64,000 bases of DNA from Roseinatronobacter domitianus (GCF_023336755.1 NZ_JALZWP010000013.1:17343-81342), one strand, 5' to 3'; positions 1-9,400 are shown, counted from the first letter of the stretch. Numbers and translations are program-made. Notes: generated by a model not told the origin, from the sequence alone.

Positions 1-205
1 CCAGCAAAAGCGGGTGCGATGGAAAAGTAAGTTTGCTCATCAGCCATGTCCTTGTGCAAAAGCGACGGTGCTGCGGGCCCCGAACGTGGCGACCCGGTAC
101 ACAAGATATGGGGCTGGAGGCTTTATTCTGCAAGCGCGGGCATCAAAGGCTTTTGTCACATCGGGTTCCGGGCTAGTCTGGCAAAAAACAACGGTAGTCC
201 CGCAT

Positions 206-424
206 ATGAACGCCCCCCATGAACTAAGCCATGAAGAGGTGTTGCGCCTGAAGCTGGAAGTGCTGCGGCGCAAACACCGCGATCTGGACGATGCGATTGA
301 CGCCTTGCAAGCGCAAGGACCGAACACGCAACTGACTGCGCAGCGATTCAAGAAAGAAAAGCTTGCCCTGAAAGACCAGATATCGCGCATAGAGGACGAG
401 TTGACGCCCGACATTATCGCCTGA
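206..424 (+). CDS. DUF465 (YdcH-like) small coiled-coil protein
   Basis: A 72-residue, highly charged protein that is helical throughout, with the paired-helix pattern of the DUF465/YdcH family (a central KHRDLDDAI-like segment followed by a KKEKLALKDQI segment). These are small cytosolic alpha-helical hairpins of unknown role. The ATG at 206 was chosen because residues upstream of it in the same frame do not look like protein and the family starts close to such a position. It lies about 60 bases upstream of purE on the same strand, but nothing links the two functionally. The family assignment is fairly sure; the function is unknown. Confidence 0.75.
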   Translation: MNAPHELSHEEVLRLKLEVLRRKHRDLDDAIDALQAQGPNTQLTAQRFKKEKLALKDQISRIEDELTPDIIA

Positions 425-485
425 AGGAATTGCGCCCGTGCTTGCGCCTTGTATAAGGCCATAATTCAGCGGGACGGGGGTGTGC

Positions 486-968
486 ATGGCACAGGTCAAG
501 GTCGGGATTATCATGGGCAGCCAGTCTGACTGGCCGACCATGCGCGATGCAGCGAATATTCTGGAAGAACTGGGCGTGGCTTATGAAACGCGCATCGTTT
601 CGGCCCATCGCACGCCGGACCGGCTGTGGGAGTATGGGCGCGATGCGGTGGGACGCGGTTTGCAAGTGATTATCGCGGGCGCCGGTGGCGCGGCGCATCT
701 TCCCGGCATGATGGCCTCTAAAACCCGTGTCCCGGTTATCGGCGTCCCGGTTCAGACGAAAGCGCTGGCGGGTGTCGACAGCTTGTATTCCATCGTTCAG
801 ATGCCGCGCGGTTACCCGGTGGCGACCATGGCCATTGGTGGGGCCGCCAATGCGGGCCTGATGGCTGCGGGTATTCTGGCGTTGCAGGACTCGGATTTGG
901 CGAAGCGGCTTGACGCGTGGCGCGCGGCCCTTTCAAAGTCCATCCCGCAGGAGCCGCGTGATGAGTGA
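486..968 (+). CDS. purE: N5-carboxyaminoimidazole ribonucleotide mutase PurE
   Basis: A 160-residue class I PurE, the mutase that converts N5-CAIR to CAIR in purine synthesis. The N-terminal [10 protein letters not shown] motif, the SAHRTP motif and the GGAAHLPGM stretch line the substrate site and are all intact. The length is normal for the family. The ATG at 486 follows a purine-rich GGGACGGGGG sequence; an in-frame GTG two codons earlier is less likely. The stop overlaps the purK start by eight bases, so the two steps that consume and use N5-CAIR are translationally coupled. Confidence 0.96.
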   Translation: MAQVKVGIIMGSQSDWPTMRDAANILEELGVAYETRIVSAHRTPDRLWEYGRDAVGRGLQVIIAGAGGAAHLPGMMASKTRVPVIGVPVQTKALAGVDSLYSIVQMPRGYPVATMAIGGAANAGLMAAGILALQDSDLAKRLDAWRAALSKSIPQEPRDE

Positions 969-2034
969 TGCCCTGCCGCAAGGTGCGACAATCGGTATTC
1001 TGGGCGGTGGGCAACTGGGGCGCATGTTGTCCGTAGCGGCTGCCCGGTTGGGGTATCGCTGCCACGTTTACGACCCCGGCACGAACCCGCCTGCGGGTGA
1101 TGTCTGCGCGCAAGTCACGAGTGCCCCTTGGGAAGATGAGGCCGCGCTGCGGGCCTTCGCAGCCTCCGTCGATGTGATTACGTTCGAATTCGAGAATGTG
1201 CCGACCGCCACGCTGGACCTGTTGGAAGCCGCGCGCCCCATCCGCCCGGACCGCCGCGCGCTGGCGGTGTCGCAAGACCGGCTGACAGAGAAACAATTCC
1301 TGCGTGATCTGGGCCTGACGACTGCGCCCTTCGCGCCTGTGTCGGACGCCGATACGCTCGAGCAAGCAGTGGCGCAGATCGGCACCCCAGCGATCCTGAA
1401 AACCCGCCGCATGGGCTATGACGGCAAGGGACAGGCGCGCATCATGGCTGCCGAGGATGCGCCTGCCGCCTTGGCCGCGATGGCCGGGGCGGACGCAATT
1501 CTTGAGGGATTTGTCAATTTTAGCCTTGAAGTGTCCGTTATCGCCGCGCGAGGGCTGGATGGCCGGGTTGCGGCCTATGATCCGGGCGAAAACCTGCACG
1601 AAGACGGCATCTTGCGTCAGACTACCGTGCCCGCGCGCTTGACCGGATCGCAGCGTGCTGATGCGGTTCTGCTCGCTGGCCGCATTCTGAACGCGCTTGA
1701 ATATGTCGGTGTGCTGGGGGTGGAATTGTTCGTGACCCCGCAGGGGCTTGTCGTGAACGAGATCGCCCCGCGCGTGCATAATTCTGGCCATTGGACGCAG
1801 AATGGATGCGTGGTTGACCAGTTCGAACAGCATATCCGCGCGATCACCGGCCTGCCCTTGGGGGACGGGGGGCGCCATGCCGATGTGATTATGGAAAACC
1901 TGATCGGAAATGACATGGACCGTGTGCCGGAATTGCTGGGCGCGCGCGACGTGGCGCTGCACCTGTATGGCAAGCCCGAACGCCGCGAGGGGCGCAAGAT
2001 GGGGCATGTCAACCGAATCGTGGCGCAAGGGTAG
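961..2034 (+). CDS. purK: 5-(carboxyamino)imidazole ribonucleotide synthase PurK
   Basis: A 357-residue ATP-grasp enzyme that carboxylates AIR to N5-CAIR with ATP and bicarbonate, feeding PurE. The N-terminal [12 protein letters not shown] nucleotide-binding loop, the [15 protein letters not shown]-grasp segment and the [14 protein letters not shown] metal and substrate loop are all visible. The ATG at 961 lies inside the 3' end of purE and gives the family-typical start just before the GILGGGQLG loop. The longer in-frame extension would be translated from purE sequence and is rejected. The gene ends about 55 bases from the convergent ParA gene. Confidence 0.96.
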   Translation: MSDALPQGATIGILGGGQLGRMLSVAAARLGYRCHVYDPGTNPPAGDVCAQVTSAPWEDEAALRAFAASVDVITFEFENVPTATLDLLEAARPIRPDRRALAVSQDRLTEKQFLRDLGLTTAPFAPVSDADTLEQAVAQIGTPAILKTRRMGYDGKGQARIMAAEDAPAALAAMAGADAILEGFVNFSLEVSVIAARGLDGRVAAYDPGENLHEDGILRQTTVPARLTGSQRADAVLLAGRILNALEYVGVLGVELFVTPQGLVVNEIAPRVHNSGHWTQNGCVVDQFEQHIRAITGLPLGDGGRHADVIMENLIGNDMDRVPELLGARDVALHLYGKPERREGRKMGHVNRIVAQG

Positions 2035-2089
2035 GGCATTTTGCGCGTGCCAAGGCGATTGCGCTGCCGCGTCACCGGGCGATTGGTGG

Positions 2090-2731
2090 TCAGCTCTCTT
2101 CCAACGCGCCCAGCACCTCTGCCAGAAGCGCCTCTAGCTCTGCACGCAACGCGGGATTCGTAGCCCCCTCAACCCCGCCAAGCCCTTCGCCAAGGCTTGC
2201 GGCATAGGCCACGCGATTGGCGATTTGGGTTTCGGCCAGATCGGCTGCCAGCCCCTGTGCGGCCTTGGAAATTTCGGCCCCCAGCTTGGTGCCCGCCCTT
2301 GCGCGGTTCAGCACCAGCAGCACCTCGCGCCCTTCGCGGCGCGCAAGGTCCAAGACCCCATCGGTCGCCCAAAGGTCGACATGGCTGGACGCGATGGGCA
2401 CCAGAACCAGATCGGCCACCCGCAAGGCCGGGCGCAGATCGCTGTCAGCCTTGGGCGGCGTGTCGATGACTACAAAATCGGCCATGTCGCGCAGCTTGCC
2501 AACCTCGTAACCCACGCCCCATGCGGAAGACGTGGAAAACTCCATCCCCTCGGCGCGTCCCGCCTCAAACCGGGTCATGAACCACCGGCCCAGCGAGCCT
2601 TGCGGGTCCGTGTCCAGAAACGCAACCGAATGTCCCGCGCGTGCCAGCATCACGCCCAGATTGACCGCAAGCGTGGTCTTGCCGGACCCGCCCTTTTGCT
2701 GTGCGATGGTGATAACCTTGCCTTTGGCCAT
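2090..2731 (-). CDS. ParA-family ATPase
   Basis: A 213-residue ParA/MinD-superfamily ATPase. It has the deviant Walker A motif KGGSGKTT at about residues 12-19, a DTDPQGS switch I region and a VVIDTPP Walker B segment. Such proteins dimerise on ATP and position DNA or protein complexes on the nucleoid. It is short and has no N-terminal DNA-binding extension, and no parB gene or parS site is visible nearby, so it is probably an orphan ParA rather than the chromosomal partition ATPase. The start at 2731 follows an AAAAGGGG ribosome-binding sequence. A 25-residue extension upstream looks non-coding. The cargo is unknown. Confidence 0.85.
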   Translation of the reverse strand: MAKGKVITIAQQKGGSGKTTLAVNLGVMLARAGHSVAFLDTDPQGSLGRWFMTRFEAGRAEGMEFSTSSAWGVGYEVGKLRDMADFVVIDTPPKADSDLRPALRVADLVLVPIASSHVDLWATDGVLDLARREGREVLLVLNRARAGTKLGAEISKAAQGLAADLAETQIANRVAYAASLGEGLGGVEGATNPALRAELEALLAEVLGALEES

Positions 2732-2792
2732 GTCACGCCCCTTTTGCTGCGGCGCAGCATAGCGGATATGTGACAGCTTTGCACGCGCAAAT

Positions 2793-3245
2793 TCAGGCGC
2801 GCTCATCCTTGGGCGACCCCATAACCACCATCGTCGTCAGCGTGTTCAGATAGGGAAACGCGCCCAGATATTCGGTGTGGAAATGCTTGTAGGCGGGCAG
2901 GTCACGGGCTTCGACCCTTAGCAAATATTCAACCGTTCCGGTAATGTTGTGACACTCGCGCACTTGCGGCGCAGCGCGCATCAGGCGTTCGAATTCCGCC
3001 TGCGCGGCTTTTGTGTGCTGCGACAGTCCGACGGTCACATAGGCGACAAACCCTGTGCCGGTTTTCGTGGGGTCCACCACCGCACGGTAGCCGGTGATAA
3101 TGCCGCGCCGTTCCATATCCTGCACCCGGCGCAGGCAGGCCGAGGGCGACAGACCCACCCGGTCGGCCAGTTCCAGATTCGGGATGCGCCCCTCGCGCTG
3201 CAAGATTCGCAATATATGTTGGGATTTACTATCTATATCGGTCAT
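2793..3245 (-). CDS. Lrp/AsnC family transcriptional regulator
   Basis: A 150-residue feast-famine regulator. An N-terminal winged helix-turn-helix (about residues 8-60, with the GLSPSACLRRVQ recognition helix) is followed by a RAM/ligand-binding domain ending in the LTTMVVMG segment. Start ATG at 3245. It is divergent from a LysE-type exporter whose start lies 86 bases away, the standard arrangement in which an Lrp protein senses an amino acid and controls its export. The ligand is not readable from the sequence. The family call is secure; the link to the exporter is inferred from position. Confidence 0.92.
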   Translation of the reverse strand: MTDIDSKSQHILRILQREGRIPNLELADRVGLSPSACLRRVQDMERRGIITGYRAVVDPTKTGTGFVAYVTVGLSQHTKAAQAEFERLMRAAPQVRECHNITGTVEYLLRVEARDLPAYKHFHTEYLGAFPYLNTLTTMVVMGSPKDERA

Positions 3246-3331
3246 CGATTGTGAAAATACGTCAAAACGCAGGAATATTGCAAGCACGCCGCGGCGAAGT
3301 CACGTTAAGTTGCGCGAAAAGGGACCACTCC

Positions 3332-3928
3332 ATGACCATCGAGATTTTCGCCGCCCTCGTCACCTTTGCGTTCGTTACCTCTGTCACGCCGGGGCCGAAC
3401 AACGTGATGCTGCTGGCTTCGGGCGTAAATTTCGGGTTTCGTCGCACGGTTCCGCATATGGCCGGCGTGGCTTTGGGCCATGCGCTGATGGTCTTTCTTG
3501 TGGGCATCGGGCTGATGGGCGCGTTCATCGGGTATCCGCCGCTTCAGCTTGCGCTCAAAATCCTGTCCACAGTTTATATGCTGTGGCTGGCGTGGAAGAT
3601 CGCCACCGCCGTGCCGCCCTCTGGCACAAAGGTAGAGGGGCGACCCTTCACGTTTTTGCAAGCCGCCGCCTTCCAGTGGGTTAACCCGAAAGCCTGGATC
3701 ATGTCGCTGGCTGCCGTGGCCATTTATGCGCCAGACCAACAGTTCGGGGCGGTGGCTTGGGTCGCGCTGGGGTTCCTGAGCGTCGGCTGGCTGACGACAG
3801 TGATCTGGACGGCGCTGGGGGTAAGCGTGCGCCGATTGCTCAGCCGTCCAAGCTGGTTGCGCGCGTTTAACTACACCATGGCGGCGCTGCTCTTGGCCTC
3901 GCTTTACCCCGTAGTGTTTCAGGGCTGA
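3332..3928 (+). CDS. LysE/RhtB family amino-acid exporter
   Basis: A 198-residue inner-membrane protein with about six hydrophobic segments. It carries the family hallmark TPGPNNVMLLASGVNFG near residue 22 and a conserved NPKAWIM segment near residue 122. Members export amino acids or small metabolites by proton exchange. The ATG at 3332 is preferred because the family begins just before the first membrane helix, and a GGGACC purine stretch precedes it. It is divergent from the Lrp regulator, which probably controls it. The substrate cannot be assigned. Confidence 0.92.
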   Translation: MTIEIFAALVTFAFVTSVTPGPNNVMLLASGVNFGFRRTVPHMAGVALGHALMVFLVGIGLMGAFIGYPPLQLALKILSTVYMLWLAWKIATAVPPSGTKVEGRPFTFLQAAAFQWVNPKAWIMSLAAVAIYAPDQQFGAVAWVALGFLSVGWLTTVIWTALGVSVRRLLSRPSWLRAFNYTMAALLLASLYPVVFQG

Positions 3929-4018
3929 AAGGCTTGCGTGGCAAGGGGTGCGCGGCTAGTCTTGTCCCCGGACCCGTCAGGGCCCCACGAAAAACACACA
4001 TATCCTTGGGAGGATACT

Positions 4019-4978
4019 ATGACATTCAAAGCAACGGCCCTCGTGGCCGCAGCAGCGTTTATGGCGGCCCCGGTCGCGGCGCAGGAACTGTCGATCGCTA
4101 CCGGCGGCACTGGCGGGGTGTATTTCCCCTATGGCGGCGGCTTGGCAGAGGTGATCTCGAATCACGTTGACGGTGCATCGGCCAGCGCGGAAGTGACGGG
4201 TGCTTCGGTTGAAAACGTAGCGCTGATCGCGCGCGGCGACAGCGACATCGCAATTGCTTTGGCGGACACGGTTTATGGCGCCTTCACCGGCACCGGCGCG
4301 TTCGAGGGCCGTCAGGTCGGCGAGCTGCGCGCTTTGGCCTCGATCTATCCGAACGCGGTGCAGATCGTCACGCTGGCGGGTAGCGGCATTTCCAGCCTTG
4401 ATGACCTGCGCGGCAAGCGCGTGTCAGTGGGCGCGCCAGGGTCCGGCACTGAAGTCAGCGCGCAAACGCTGCTGGCTGCCAATGGCATCACATATGATGA
4501 TTTCGAAGAACAGCGCCTGAACTTCAACGAAACCGCAGATGCGCTGCGCGACGGCGATATCGACGCGGGTTTCTGGAGCGTGGGGCCGCCCACCAGTTCG
4601 ATCCTGAACCTTGCGACCACGCGTGAAATTTCGATGATCGGGATGACCGAAGCAGAGGTTGCCGCCGCAATTGCGGCAGAGCCGACCTTCGCCCCCTACA
4701 CCCTGCGCGCGGGCCTGTATGAAGGCATGGCCGAAGGCGTGACGACCATATCGACGCCAAACGTGCTGATCGTGCATGCCGATATGGACGAGGATCTGGC
4801 CTATAACATCACCAAAGCGATGTATGAAAACGTGGCCGACCTGATCGCCATTCACCCGGCGGCCAATGACACGACGCTGGAATTCTCTGTCGCGGCCACG
4901 CCCATCCCCTTCCACCCCGGCGCGTTGCGCTACCTGGAAGAAGTGGGTGCGGGTGTTCAGGACCGTCAGCGTCCGTGA
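4019..4978 (+). CDS. TRAP transporter solute receptor, TAXI family
   Basis: A 319-residue periplasmic binding protein with a signal peptide of about 22 residues ending AAPVAAQE. The mature N-terminus carries the TAXI signature IATGGTGGVYFPYGG. Such receptors deliver a carboxylate or amino acid to a sodium-coupled TRAP permease. The start is fixed by a GGGAGG ribosome-binding site seven bases upstream of ATG 4019. It overlaps the DUF1850 gene by four bases (GTGA) and is followed by the fused permease, giving a complete TAXI-TRAP system. The ligand is unknown. Confidence 0.94.
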   Translation: MTFKATALVAAAAFMAAPVAAQELSIATGGTGGVYFPYGGGLAEVISNHVDGASASAEVTGASVENVALIARGDSDIAIALADTVYGAFTGTGAFEGRQVGELRALASIYPNAVQIVTLAGSGISSLDDLRGKRVSVGAPGSGTEVSAQTLLAANGITYDDFEEQRLNFNETADALRDGDIDAGFWSVGPPTSSILNLATTREISMIGMTEAEVAAAIAAEPTFAPYTLRAGLYEGMAEGVTTISTPNVLIVHADMDEDLAYNITKAMYENVADLIAIHPAANDTTLEFSVAATPIPFHPGALRYLEEVGAGVQDRQRP

Positions 4979-5442
4979 CGAATTGGGGTATGGGGCGGCC
5001 TGCTTTGGCCGCCCTTTTCCTTGGCCTGGCTGCGCCTGCGCAAGCCGCAGACCTTTTGCAGGTTGTCACGAAAGACGGCGGCCCTTTGGTGGCCATGCCC
5101 TTTGACGGTGGCGAAATTTGCCTGACATGGGCGCATTCTGTCACTGGCGGGGCCGTTGCCGATTGCTTTGCCGCGCAAGACGAACGGTTGATCTTGGTCC
5201 GCAGCTACCTGCATGATTACGCGGCGGGGCTTGGAGAGGTCGCAGGCCGTGGTCGCGTTGTTCCCGCCGAGCGCGGTGGCTATTGGATTGTCGGGATAGA
5301 TGAAATGCTCCCCGTAAACGGGTTGCCGCTGCGCGTTGGCCCTGCGCGCGTTGGGCATAAGCTGACCGGCACGGCGGGGGTGGTCGACCTGTCGGCTCTT
5401 GCTGCGAATAGTCTTGTCACCTTGCGGGTTCGTCCCGAATAA
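4975..5442 (+). CDS. DUF1850 protein of the TAXI-TRAP operon
   Basis: A 155-residue protein with an N-terminal hydrophobic stretch (ALAALFLGLAAPAQAAD) that looks like a signal peptide, and the DUF1850 features WAHSVTGG near residue 50 and a G-x-G-E-V-A-G-R-G segment near residue 88. The family is known mainly from its placement between TAXI receptors and fused TRAP permeases and has no defined biochemical role. It starts with GTG at 4975, overlapping the receptor stop. An ATG at 4990 is an alternative start that would still keep the signal peptide. It ends 19 bases before the permease. Confidence 0.82.
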   Translation: MTNWGMGRPALAALFLGLAAPAQAADLLQVVTKDGGPLVAMPFDGGEICLTWAHSVTGGAVADCFAAQDERLILVRSYLHDYAAGLGEVAGRGRVVPAERGGYWIVGIDEMLPVNGLPLRVGPARVGHKLTGTAGVVDLSALAANSLVTLRVRPE

Positions 5443-5461
5443 CCGAAGCGGAACCGTTCAG

Positions 5462-7492
5462 ATGTCGCAAACAAACCCGCATGACGTGATCCCCGAAACC
5501 ATGCGTTCGGCAGACGCAATTCAGCCGCGCTTTGTGCTTTGGGCGATCACGCTGACCGGGATTGCGCTGTCACTGTTCCAGCTTTACACGGCGGGCATTC
5601 AGCCGCTGGGCCTGTTCTACCAACGCCCGGCGCATCTGGCCTTTATCTTGTTTCTGGCATTTCTGCTGTTTCCGCTGACCGGGCAGAACCGCCGCCGCAC
5701 ATGGTGGGCCTGGATCATCGATGGCGCGTTTCTGGCCGCGTCATTCCTCAGCGGGTTCTACATCATCTGGTTTCTGGACGACATTATCGCCCGTGCGGGT
5801 TGGTGGTCGCAAGCCGACATCGTGGTGGGTATTATCTGCATTATCGCGGTGCTGGAAGCCAGCCGCCGCGCGGTGGGTTTAGGTCTGACGATTATCGGCC
5901 TGATCGCCATTCTATATGCGTTGGCGGGCGCGCGTGGCGCCTTGCCAGGCTTGGGTGAGTGGATGCCGGGGCTTATGTCGCACCGCGGTGCGAGCGTGGA
6001 CCGGTTGGTCGGGCAGCTATACCTGGGGCAAGAAGGTATCTTCGGCCTGCCGTTGGGCGTGGCCGCAACCTACGTCTTTATGTTTGTCCTGTTCGGCGCG
6101 TTTCTGGAGAAAACCGGCGCCGGAAAGTTCTTTATCGACCTTGCCTTTGCCGCGACGGGGCGCAAGCCGGGCGGACCGGCCAAGGCATCGGTTATCGCCA
6201 GTGCCGGGATGGGCTCCATTTCCGGGTCGGCGATTGCGAATGTCGTAACCACGGGCGCGTTTACCATCCCGCTGATGAAAAAACTGGGCTACCGCCCCGC
6301 CCAAGCCGGCGGGGTAGAGGCCGCAGCATCCACTGGCGGTCAGATCACGCCGCCCTTGATGGGGGCAGGCGCGTTCCTGATTTCCGAATACACCCGAATT
6401 CCCTATATCGAAATCGTCCTCGTTTCTATCTTCCCGGCCATCCTTTACCTGGGCACCGTCTACCTTTTCGTGCATATCGTGGCGATGAAACAGGGCATGA
6501 AGGGCCTGCCCGCGTCAGAATTGCCTGTCGTGCGGCAGGTGCTTGCGGCGGGCTGGCAATTTATCGTCCCGCTGGTGGTTCTGATCTTTCTGCTGGTGAA
6601 CAACATTTCGCCCATGCGGGTTGGGTTCTGGGCCATTCTGTCGGTGTTGGCCATGGCGGGCTTGCGCGGGATCTGGGCGCTTTACGCATCCGGCCCGGTG
6701 ACAGGCGCTCGGGTGAAAGCGTCGGTTCTGCGCGGGGTTGACGTGGTCTTTGGCTCGCTGGAATTGGGCGCGCGCAACGCCGTTGCGGTGTCGATTGCTT
6801 GCGCGGTTGCGGGTATTATCGTGGGCGTTGTGGGCCTGACCGGGCTGGGGCTGAAATTCAGCTCCATGATGGTATCGCTGTCGGGCGGCAACATTGTGAT
6901 TGCACTCATCCTGGTGCTGATCGCATCGCTTATCCTTGGCCTCGGGCTGCCGGTCACAGCCAGTTACATCGTGCTGATCGTGCTGGTTGGCCCGGCGCTG
7001 CATAATGAATTCGGCATCCCGCTCTTGATCGCGCATCTGGTGGTGTTCTGGTATTCGCAGGACAGCAACGTCACGCCCCCCGTCGCGCTTGCGGGTTTTG
7101 CGGGGGCGGCGATTGCGGGCGCGAAACCCATGGAAACCAGTATGCAGGCGTGGAAATTCGCCAAGGGGCTGTATTTGATCCCGGCCTTCATGGTGTTCAA
7201 CCCGGAACTGATCTACGGCGGGCCGCTGCCCTATGTGATCTGGACGGGGTTCACCGCCGCGCTTGGGTTGGTGGCTTTCGCCAGCGCGATCGAGGGCTAT
7301 TTGTTCGGCCCTATGAAAGCGGCGCTGCGTGTGGTGATGCTGCCTGCCATCGTCGCGCTGTTCTGGCCCAGTTTCACGGCGGAACTGGTTGGCGCCGCAA
7401 TCATCCTTGTCGCGCTGACGCTCAACTGGCTGGGGGCACGTCAGACTCGGACAGCTCTTGCACCAGAAAACGCTCGAACGCATCCAGATTGA
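5462..7492 (+). CDS. TRAP transporter permease, fused DctQ-DctM (TAXI type)
   Basis: A 676-residue polytopic membrane protein in which the small (DctQ-like, about residues 30-170) and large (DctM-like, about 180-640) TRAP membrane subunits are fused, as is usual for TAXI systems. Conserved large-subunit segments include SGSAIANVVTTG near residue 255 and the GGQITPPLMGAGAF loop near 295. It would move the receptor-bound solute inward with sodium. Start ATG at 5462, a few bases after a GGAACCG stretch. The last 71 bases overlap the convergent ArsR gene, so its hydrophilic C-terminal tail (about 23 residues) is encoded opposite the regulator's C-terminus. Confidence 0.94.
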   Translation: MSQTNPHDVIPETMRSADAIQPRFVLWAITLTGIALSLFQLYTAGIQPLGLFYQRPAHLAFILFLAFLLFPLTGQNRRRTWWAWIIDGAFLAASFLSGFYIIWFLDDIIARAGWWSQADIVVGIICIIAVLEASRRAVGLGLTIIGLIAILYALAGARGALPGLGEWMPGLMSHRGASVDRLVGQLYLGQEGIFGLPLGVAATYVFMFVLFGAFLEKTGAGKFFIDLAFAATGRKPGGPAKASVIASAGMGSISGSAIANVVTTGAFTIPLMKKLGYRPAQAGGVEAAASTGGQITPPLMGAGAFLISEYTRIPYIEIVLVSIFPAILYLGTVYLFVHIVAMKQGMKGLPASELPVVRQVLAAGWQFIVPLVVLIFLLVNNISPMRVGFWAILSVLAMAGLRGIWALYASGPVTGARVKASVLRGVDVVFGSLELGARNAVAVSIACAVAGIIVGVVGLTGLGLKFSSMMVSLSGGNIVIALILVLIASLILGLGLPVTASYIVLIVLVGPALHNEFGIPLLIAHLVVFWYSQDSNVTPPVALAGFAGAAIAGAKPMETSMQAWKFAKGLYLIPAFMVFNPELIYGGPLPYVIWTGFTAALGLVAFASAIEGYLFGPMKAALRVVMLPAIVALFWPSFTAELVGAAIILVALTLNWLGARQTRTALAPENARTHPD

Positions 7493-7778
7493 GCGCGTCA
7501 TATTGCCCGAAAGCCTGCATCCAGACCGACGCTTCGCGCAACGCGTCGGGCTCTAGCTTGCACCATTTCACCCGACCGTGCTTTTCTTGGCTTATCAACC
7601 CGGCTGCGACCAGAATCCCAAGGTGCTTTGACACGGCGGCAAGGGACATCTCGAACGGTTCGGCAACATCGGTCACGGCCATGTCGTCTTCCAGCAGCAT
7701 GGCCAGAATGGTCCGCCGCGTTGGATCGGCCAGCGCGGTAAAGACCATGTCGAGCGAGGGAGCATCTGAGGCACTCAT
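7422..7778 (-). CDS. ArsR/SmtB family winged-helix regulator
   Basis: A 118-residue ArsR-fold repressor with a DPTRRTILAML start to the DNA-binding domain and the recognition segment SLAAVSKHLGIL. The C-terminal half resembles the subgroup with a KLEPDALREASVWMQ-like helix, usually not metal-sensing; no metal-binding cysteine pair is present (a single Cys lies in the VKWCKLEP strand). It overlaps the 3' end of the TRAP permease by 71 bases on the opposite strand and is divergent from the atp operon. The target and signal are unknown. Family call secure. Confidence 0.9.
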   Translation of the reverse strand: MSASDAPSLDMVFTALADPTRRTILAMLLEDDMAVTDVAEPFEMSLAAVSKHLGILVAAGLISQEKHGRVKWCKLEPDALREASVWMQAFGQYDALNLDAFERFLVQELSESDVPPAS

Positions 7779-7935
7779 GGCCCCTTGTCCCGGTTGCGTG
7801 CTGAAAGGTCAACTGTTTGGTTGAATATGCTGCAAGCGCGAAATCTGGCGATTGCGTAACAGCGCGGAATCCGACTTCAAATAAAATAATTTAAAAACAA
7901 TAGCTTAAACCTATTCGACTGCTGCGTTTGCCAGC

Positions 7936-7964
7936 TTGACTCTGAGCGCCCCTCTGCATAGCTT
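7936..7964 (+). promoter_or_regulatory. Putative sigma-70-type promoter of the F0 operon
   Basis: TTGACT at 7936-7941 and TAGCTT at 7959-7964 are separated by 17 bases and lie 28 bases upstream of the atpI start. An AT-rich stretch (about 7878-7915) just upstream could act as an UP element. This is a consensus match only. Confidence 0.5.
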
Positions 7965-7991
7965 GCGCGCAACTTGCATCCGGGAGAGGGC

Positions 7992-8330
7992 ATGACCGAC
8001 AGCGACGAGCGCGAGCGCCTCAAGGCACTCGAAACACGCATCTCGCAGGTTCGGGCCAAGCATGACCAAAAGCCGGCCGCGCAAGACCATCATTCAATGG
8101 CCCAAGTCGGGTGGCGAATGGTGATCGAACTTGTTTCCGGTCTCCTTGTCGGGGCTGGCATCGGATACGGGCTGGATTGGGTGTTCGACACCATGCCGCT
8201 CTTTCTGGTGGTATTTACGTTGCTCGGCTTCGCTGCCGGCGTGCAGACCATGATGCGCTCGGCGCGCGAATTGGCTGTGACGACAGATCAATCGACCCCG
8301 CCCGGAGCGGGCGACCAGAAGAAGGACTAG
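7992..8330 (+). CDS. atpI: ATP synthase protein I (AtpI)
   Basis: A 112-residue protein with a charged N-terminus and two membrane helices (about residues 45-65 and 70-90) carrying the family G-x-G-I-G-Y-G-L-D and [15 protein letters not shown] segments. AtpI assists c-ring assembly and possibly magnesium supply. It is the first gene of the separate F0 operon, as is normal in alphaproteobacteria. The ATG at 7992 is preceded by GGGAGAGGG. The atpB GTG start follows four bases after its stop. Confidence 0.93.
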   Translation: MTDSDERERLKALETRISQVRAKHDQKPAAQDHHSMAQVGWRMVIELVSGLLVGAGIGYGLDWVFDTMPLFLVVFTLLGFAAGVQTMMRSARELAVTTDQSTPPGAGDQKKD

Positions 8331-8334
8331 ACCT

Positions 8335-9078
8335 GTGGCAGAAGAAAGTGGCGGCCTTGTCATCAAGCCCATGGACCAGTTTCGGGTCGAGTCGCTCTTT
8401 GGGGGTGACATCGCCTGGTACACGCCAACAAATGTTACGCTGTGGATGGCGCTGACCGTTCTGGCCGCGACTGCACTTATGGTGTTTGGCGCCCGTGGGC
8501 GTGCGTTGGTTCCCAGCCGCGCGCAATCTGCCGCTGAAATGACCTACGGGTTCGTCTACAAGATGGTAGAGGATGTGGCGGGCCATGATGCCGTGCGTTT
8601 CTTCCCCTATATCTTCACGCTGTTCCTGTTCGTGTTGTTTGCGAACTTGCTGGGCCTCATCCCGTTTGCCTTTACCACCACGTCGCATATCGCAGTCACG
8701 GCGGTCTTGGCCTTTACGGTGTTCTTTGTGGTCACGGCGCTTGGGTTCATTTTGCACGGGACCAAGTTCCTGAAGCTATTCTGGGTTGATAGTGCGCCCT
8801 TGGCCCTGCGCCCTGTGCTGGCGCTGATCGAAGTGATCTCTTACTGCGTCCGCCCTGTCAGTCACTCCATTCGTCTTGCAGGCGCCATGATGGCCGGGCA
8901 CGCTGTGGCGAAGGTTTTCGCAAGCTTTGCAGCCGCGCTGGGCGCGTTCTTCTTTGTCCCCATTCTGGCAGTGACCGCGCTCTATGCGTTGGAACTGCTC
9001 GTGGCCGTCATTCAGGCCTATGTTTTCACCATTCTGACCTGCGTCTACCTGAAAGATGCCCTGCATCCTGCGCACTAA
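8335..9078 (+). CDS. atpB: F0F1 ATP synthase subunit a
   Basis: A 247-residue membrane subunit that forms the proton half-channels against the c-ring. The conserved helix with the essential arginine reads [16 protein letters not shown] (about residues 180-195), with the following helix [19 protein letters not shown] also typical. It starts with GTG at 8335, directly after atpI. Alphaproteobacterial a-subunits of this length are normal. Confidence 0.96.
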   Translation: MAEESGGLVIKPMDQFRVESLFGGDIAWYTPTNVTLWMALTVLAATALMVFGARGRALVPSRAQSAAEMTYGFVYKMVEDVAGHDAVRFFPYIFTLFLFVLFANLLGLIPFAFTTTSHIAVTAVLAFTVFFVVTALGFILHGTKFLKLFWVDSAPLALRPVLALIEVISYCVRPVSHSIRLAGAMMAGHAVAKVFASFAAALGAFFFVPILAVTALYALELLVAVIQAYVFTILTCVYLKDALHPAH

Positions 9079-9137
9079 GCGCGGCGCCGAGGTCCGGATA
9101 ATCCATCTTGCCAATTCCAAATCAAGGAGAGACGACT

Positions 9138-9374
9138 ATGGAAGGCGATATCGCAGAAATGGGTAAATACATCGGTGTTGGTCTGACCGCCATTGGTATG
9201 GGCGGCGCAGCAATCGGTGTGGGCAACATTGCAGGCAACTTCCTGTCGGGTGCTTTGCGCAACCCGTCGGCCGCTGCCGGCCAGACCGCTATGCTCTTCA
9301 TCGGCATTGCGTTCGCAGAAGCACTGGGGATCTTCTCGTTCCTCGTCGCTCTGCTGCTGATGTTCGCAGTCTAA
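9138..9374 (+). CDS. atpE: F0F1 ATP synthase subunit c
   Basis: A 78-residue two-helix hairpin proteolipid. The glycine-rich first helix ([19 protein letters not shown]) and the polar loop ALRNPSA are typical, and the proton-carrying glutamate is Glu61 in AFAEALGIF. There is no sign of a sodium-binding motif, so the enzyme is most likely proton-driven. A strong AAGGAGAG ribosome-binding site precedes ATG 9138, fitting the need for many c copies per complex. A terminator-like hairpin follows the gene. Confidence 0.97.
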   Translation: MEGDIAEMGKYIGVGLTAIGMGGAAIGVGNIAGNFLSGALRNPSAAAGQTAMLFIGIAFAEALGIFSFLVALLLMFAV

Positions 9375-9400
9375 GAACGTCCCGACGTATCCTTACGGCT

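Noticed and set aside
153..179. TTGTCA / TAGTCT promoter before the DUF465 gene
   Set aside because: The spacer is only 15 bases and no other support is present, so it was not listed as a feature.
2090..2731. Chromosome or plasmid partition locus
   Set aside because: The ParA-type ATPase has no ParB gene or parS-like repeats nearby and is surrounded by unrelated housekeeping genes.
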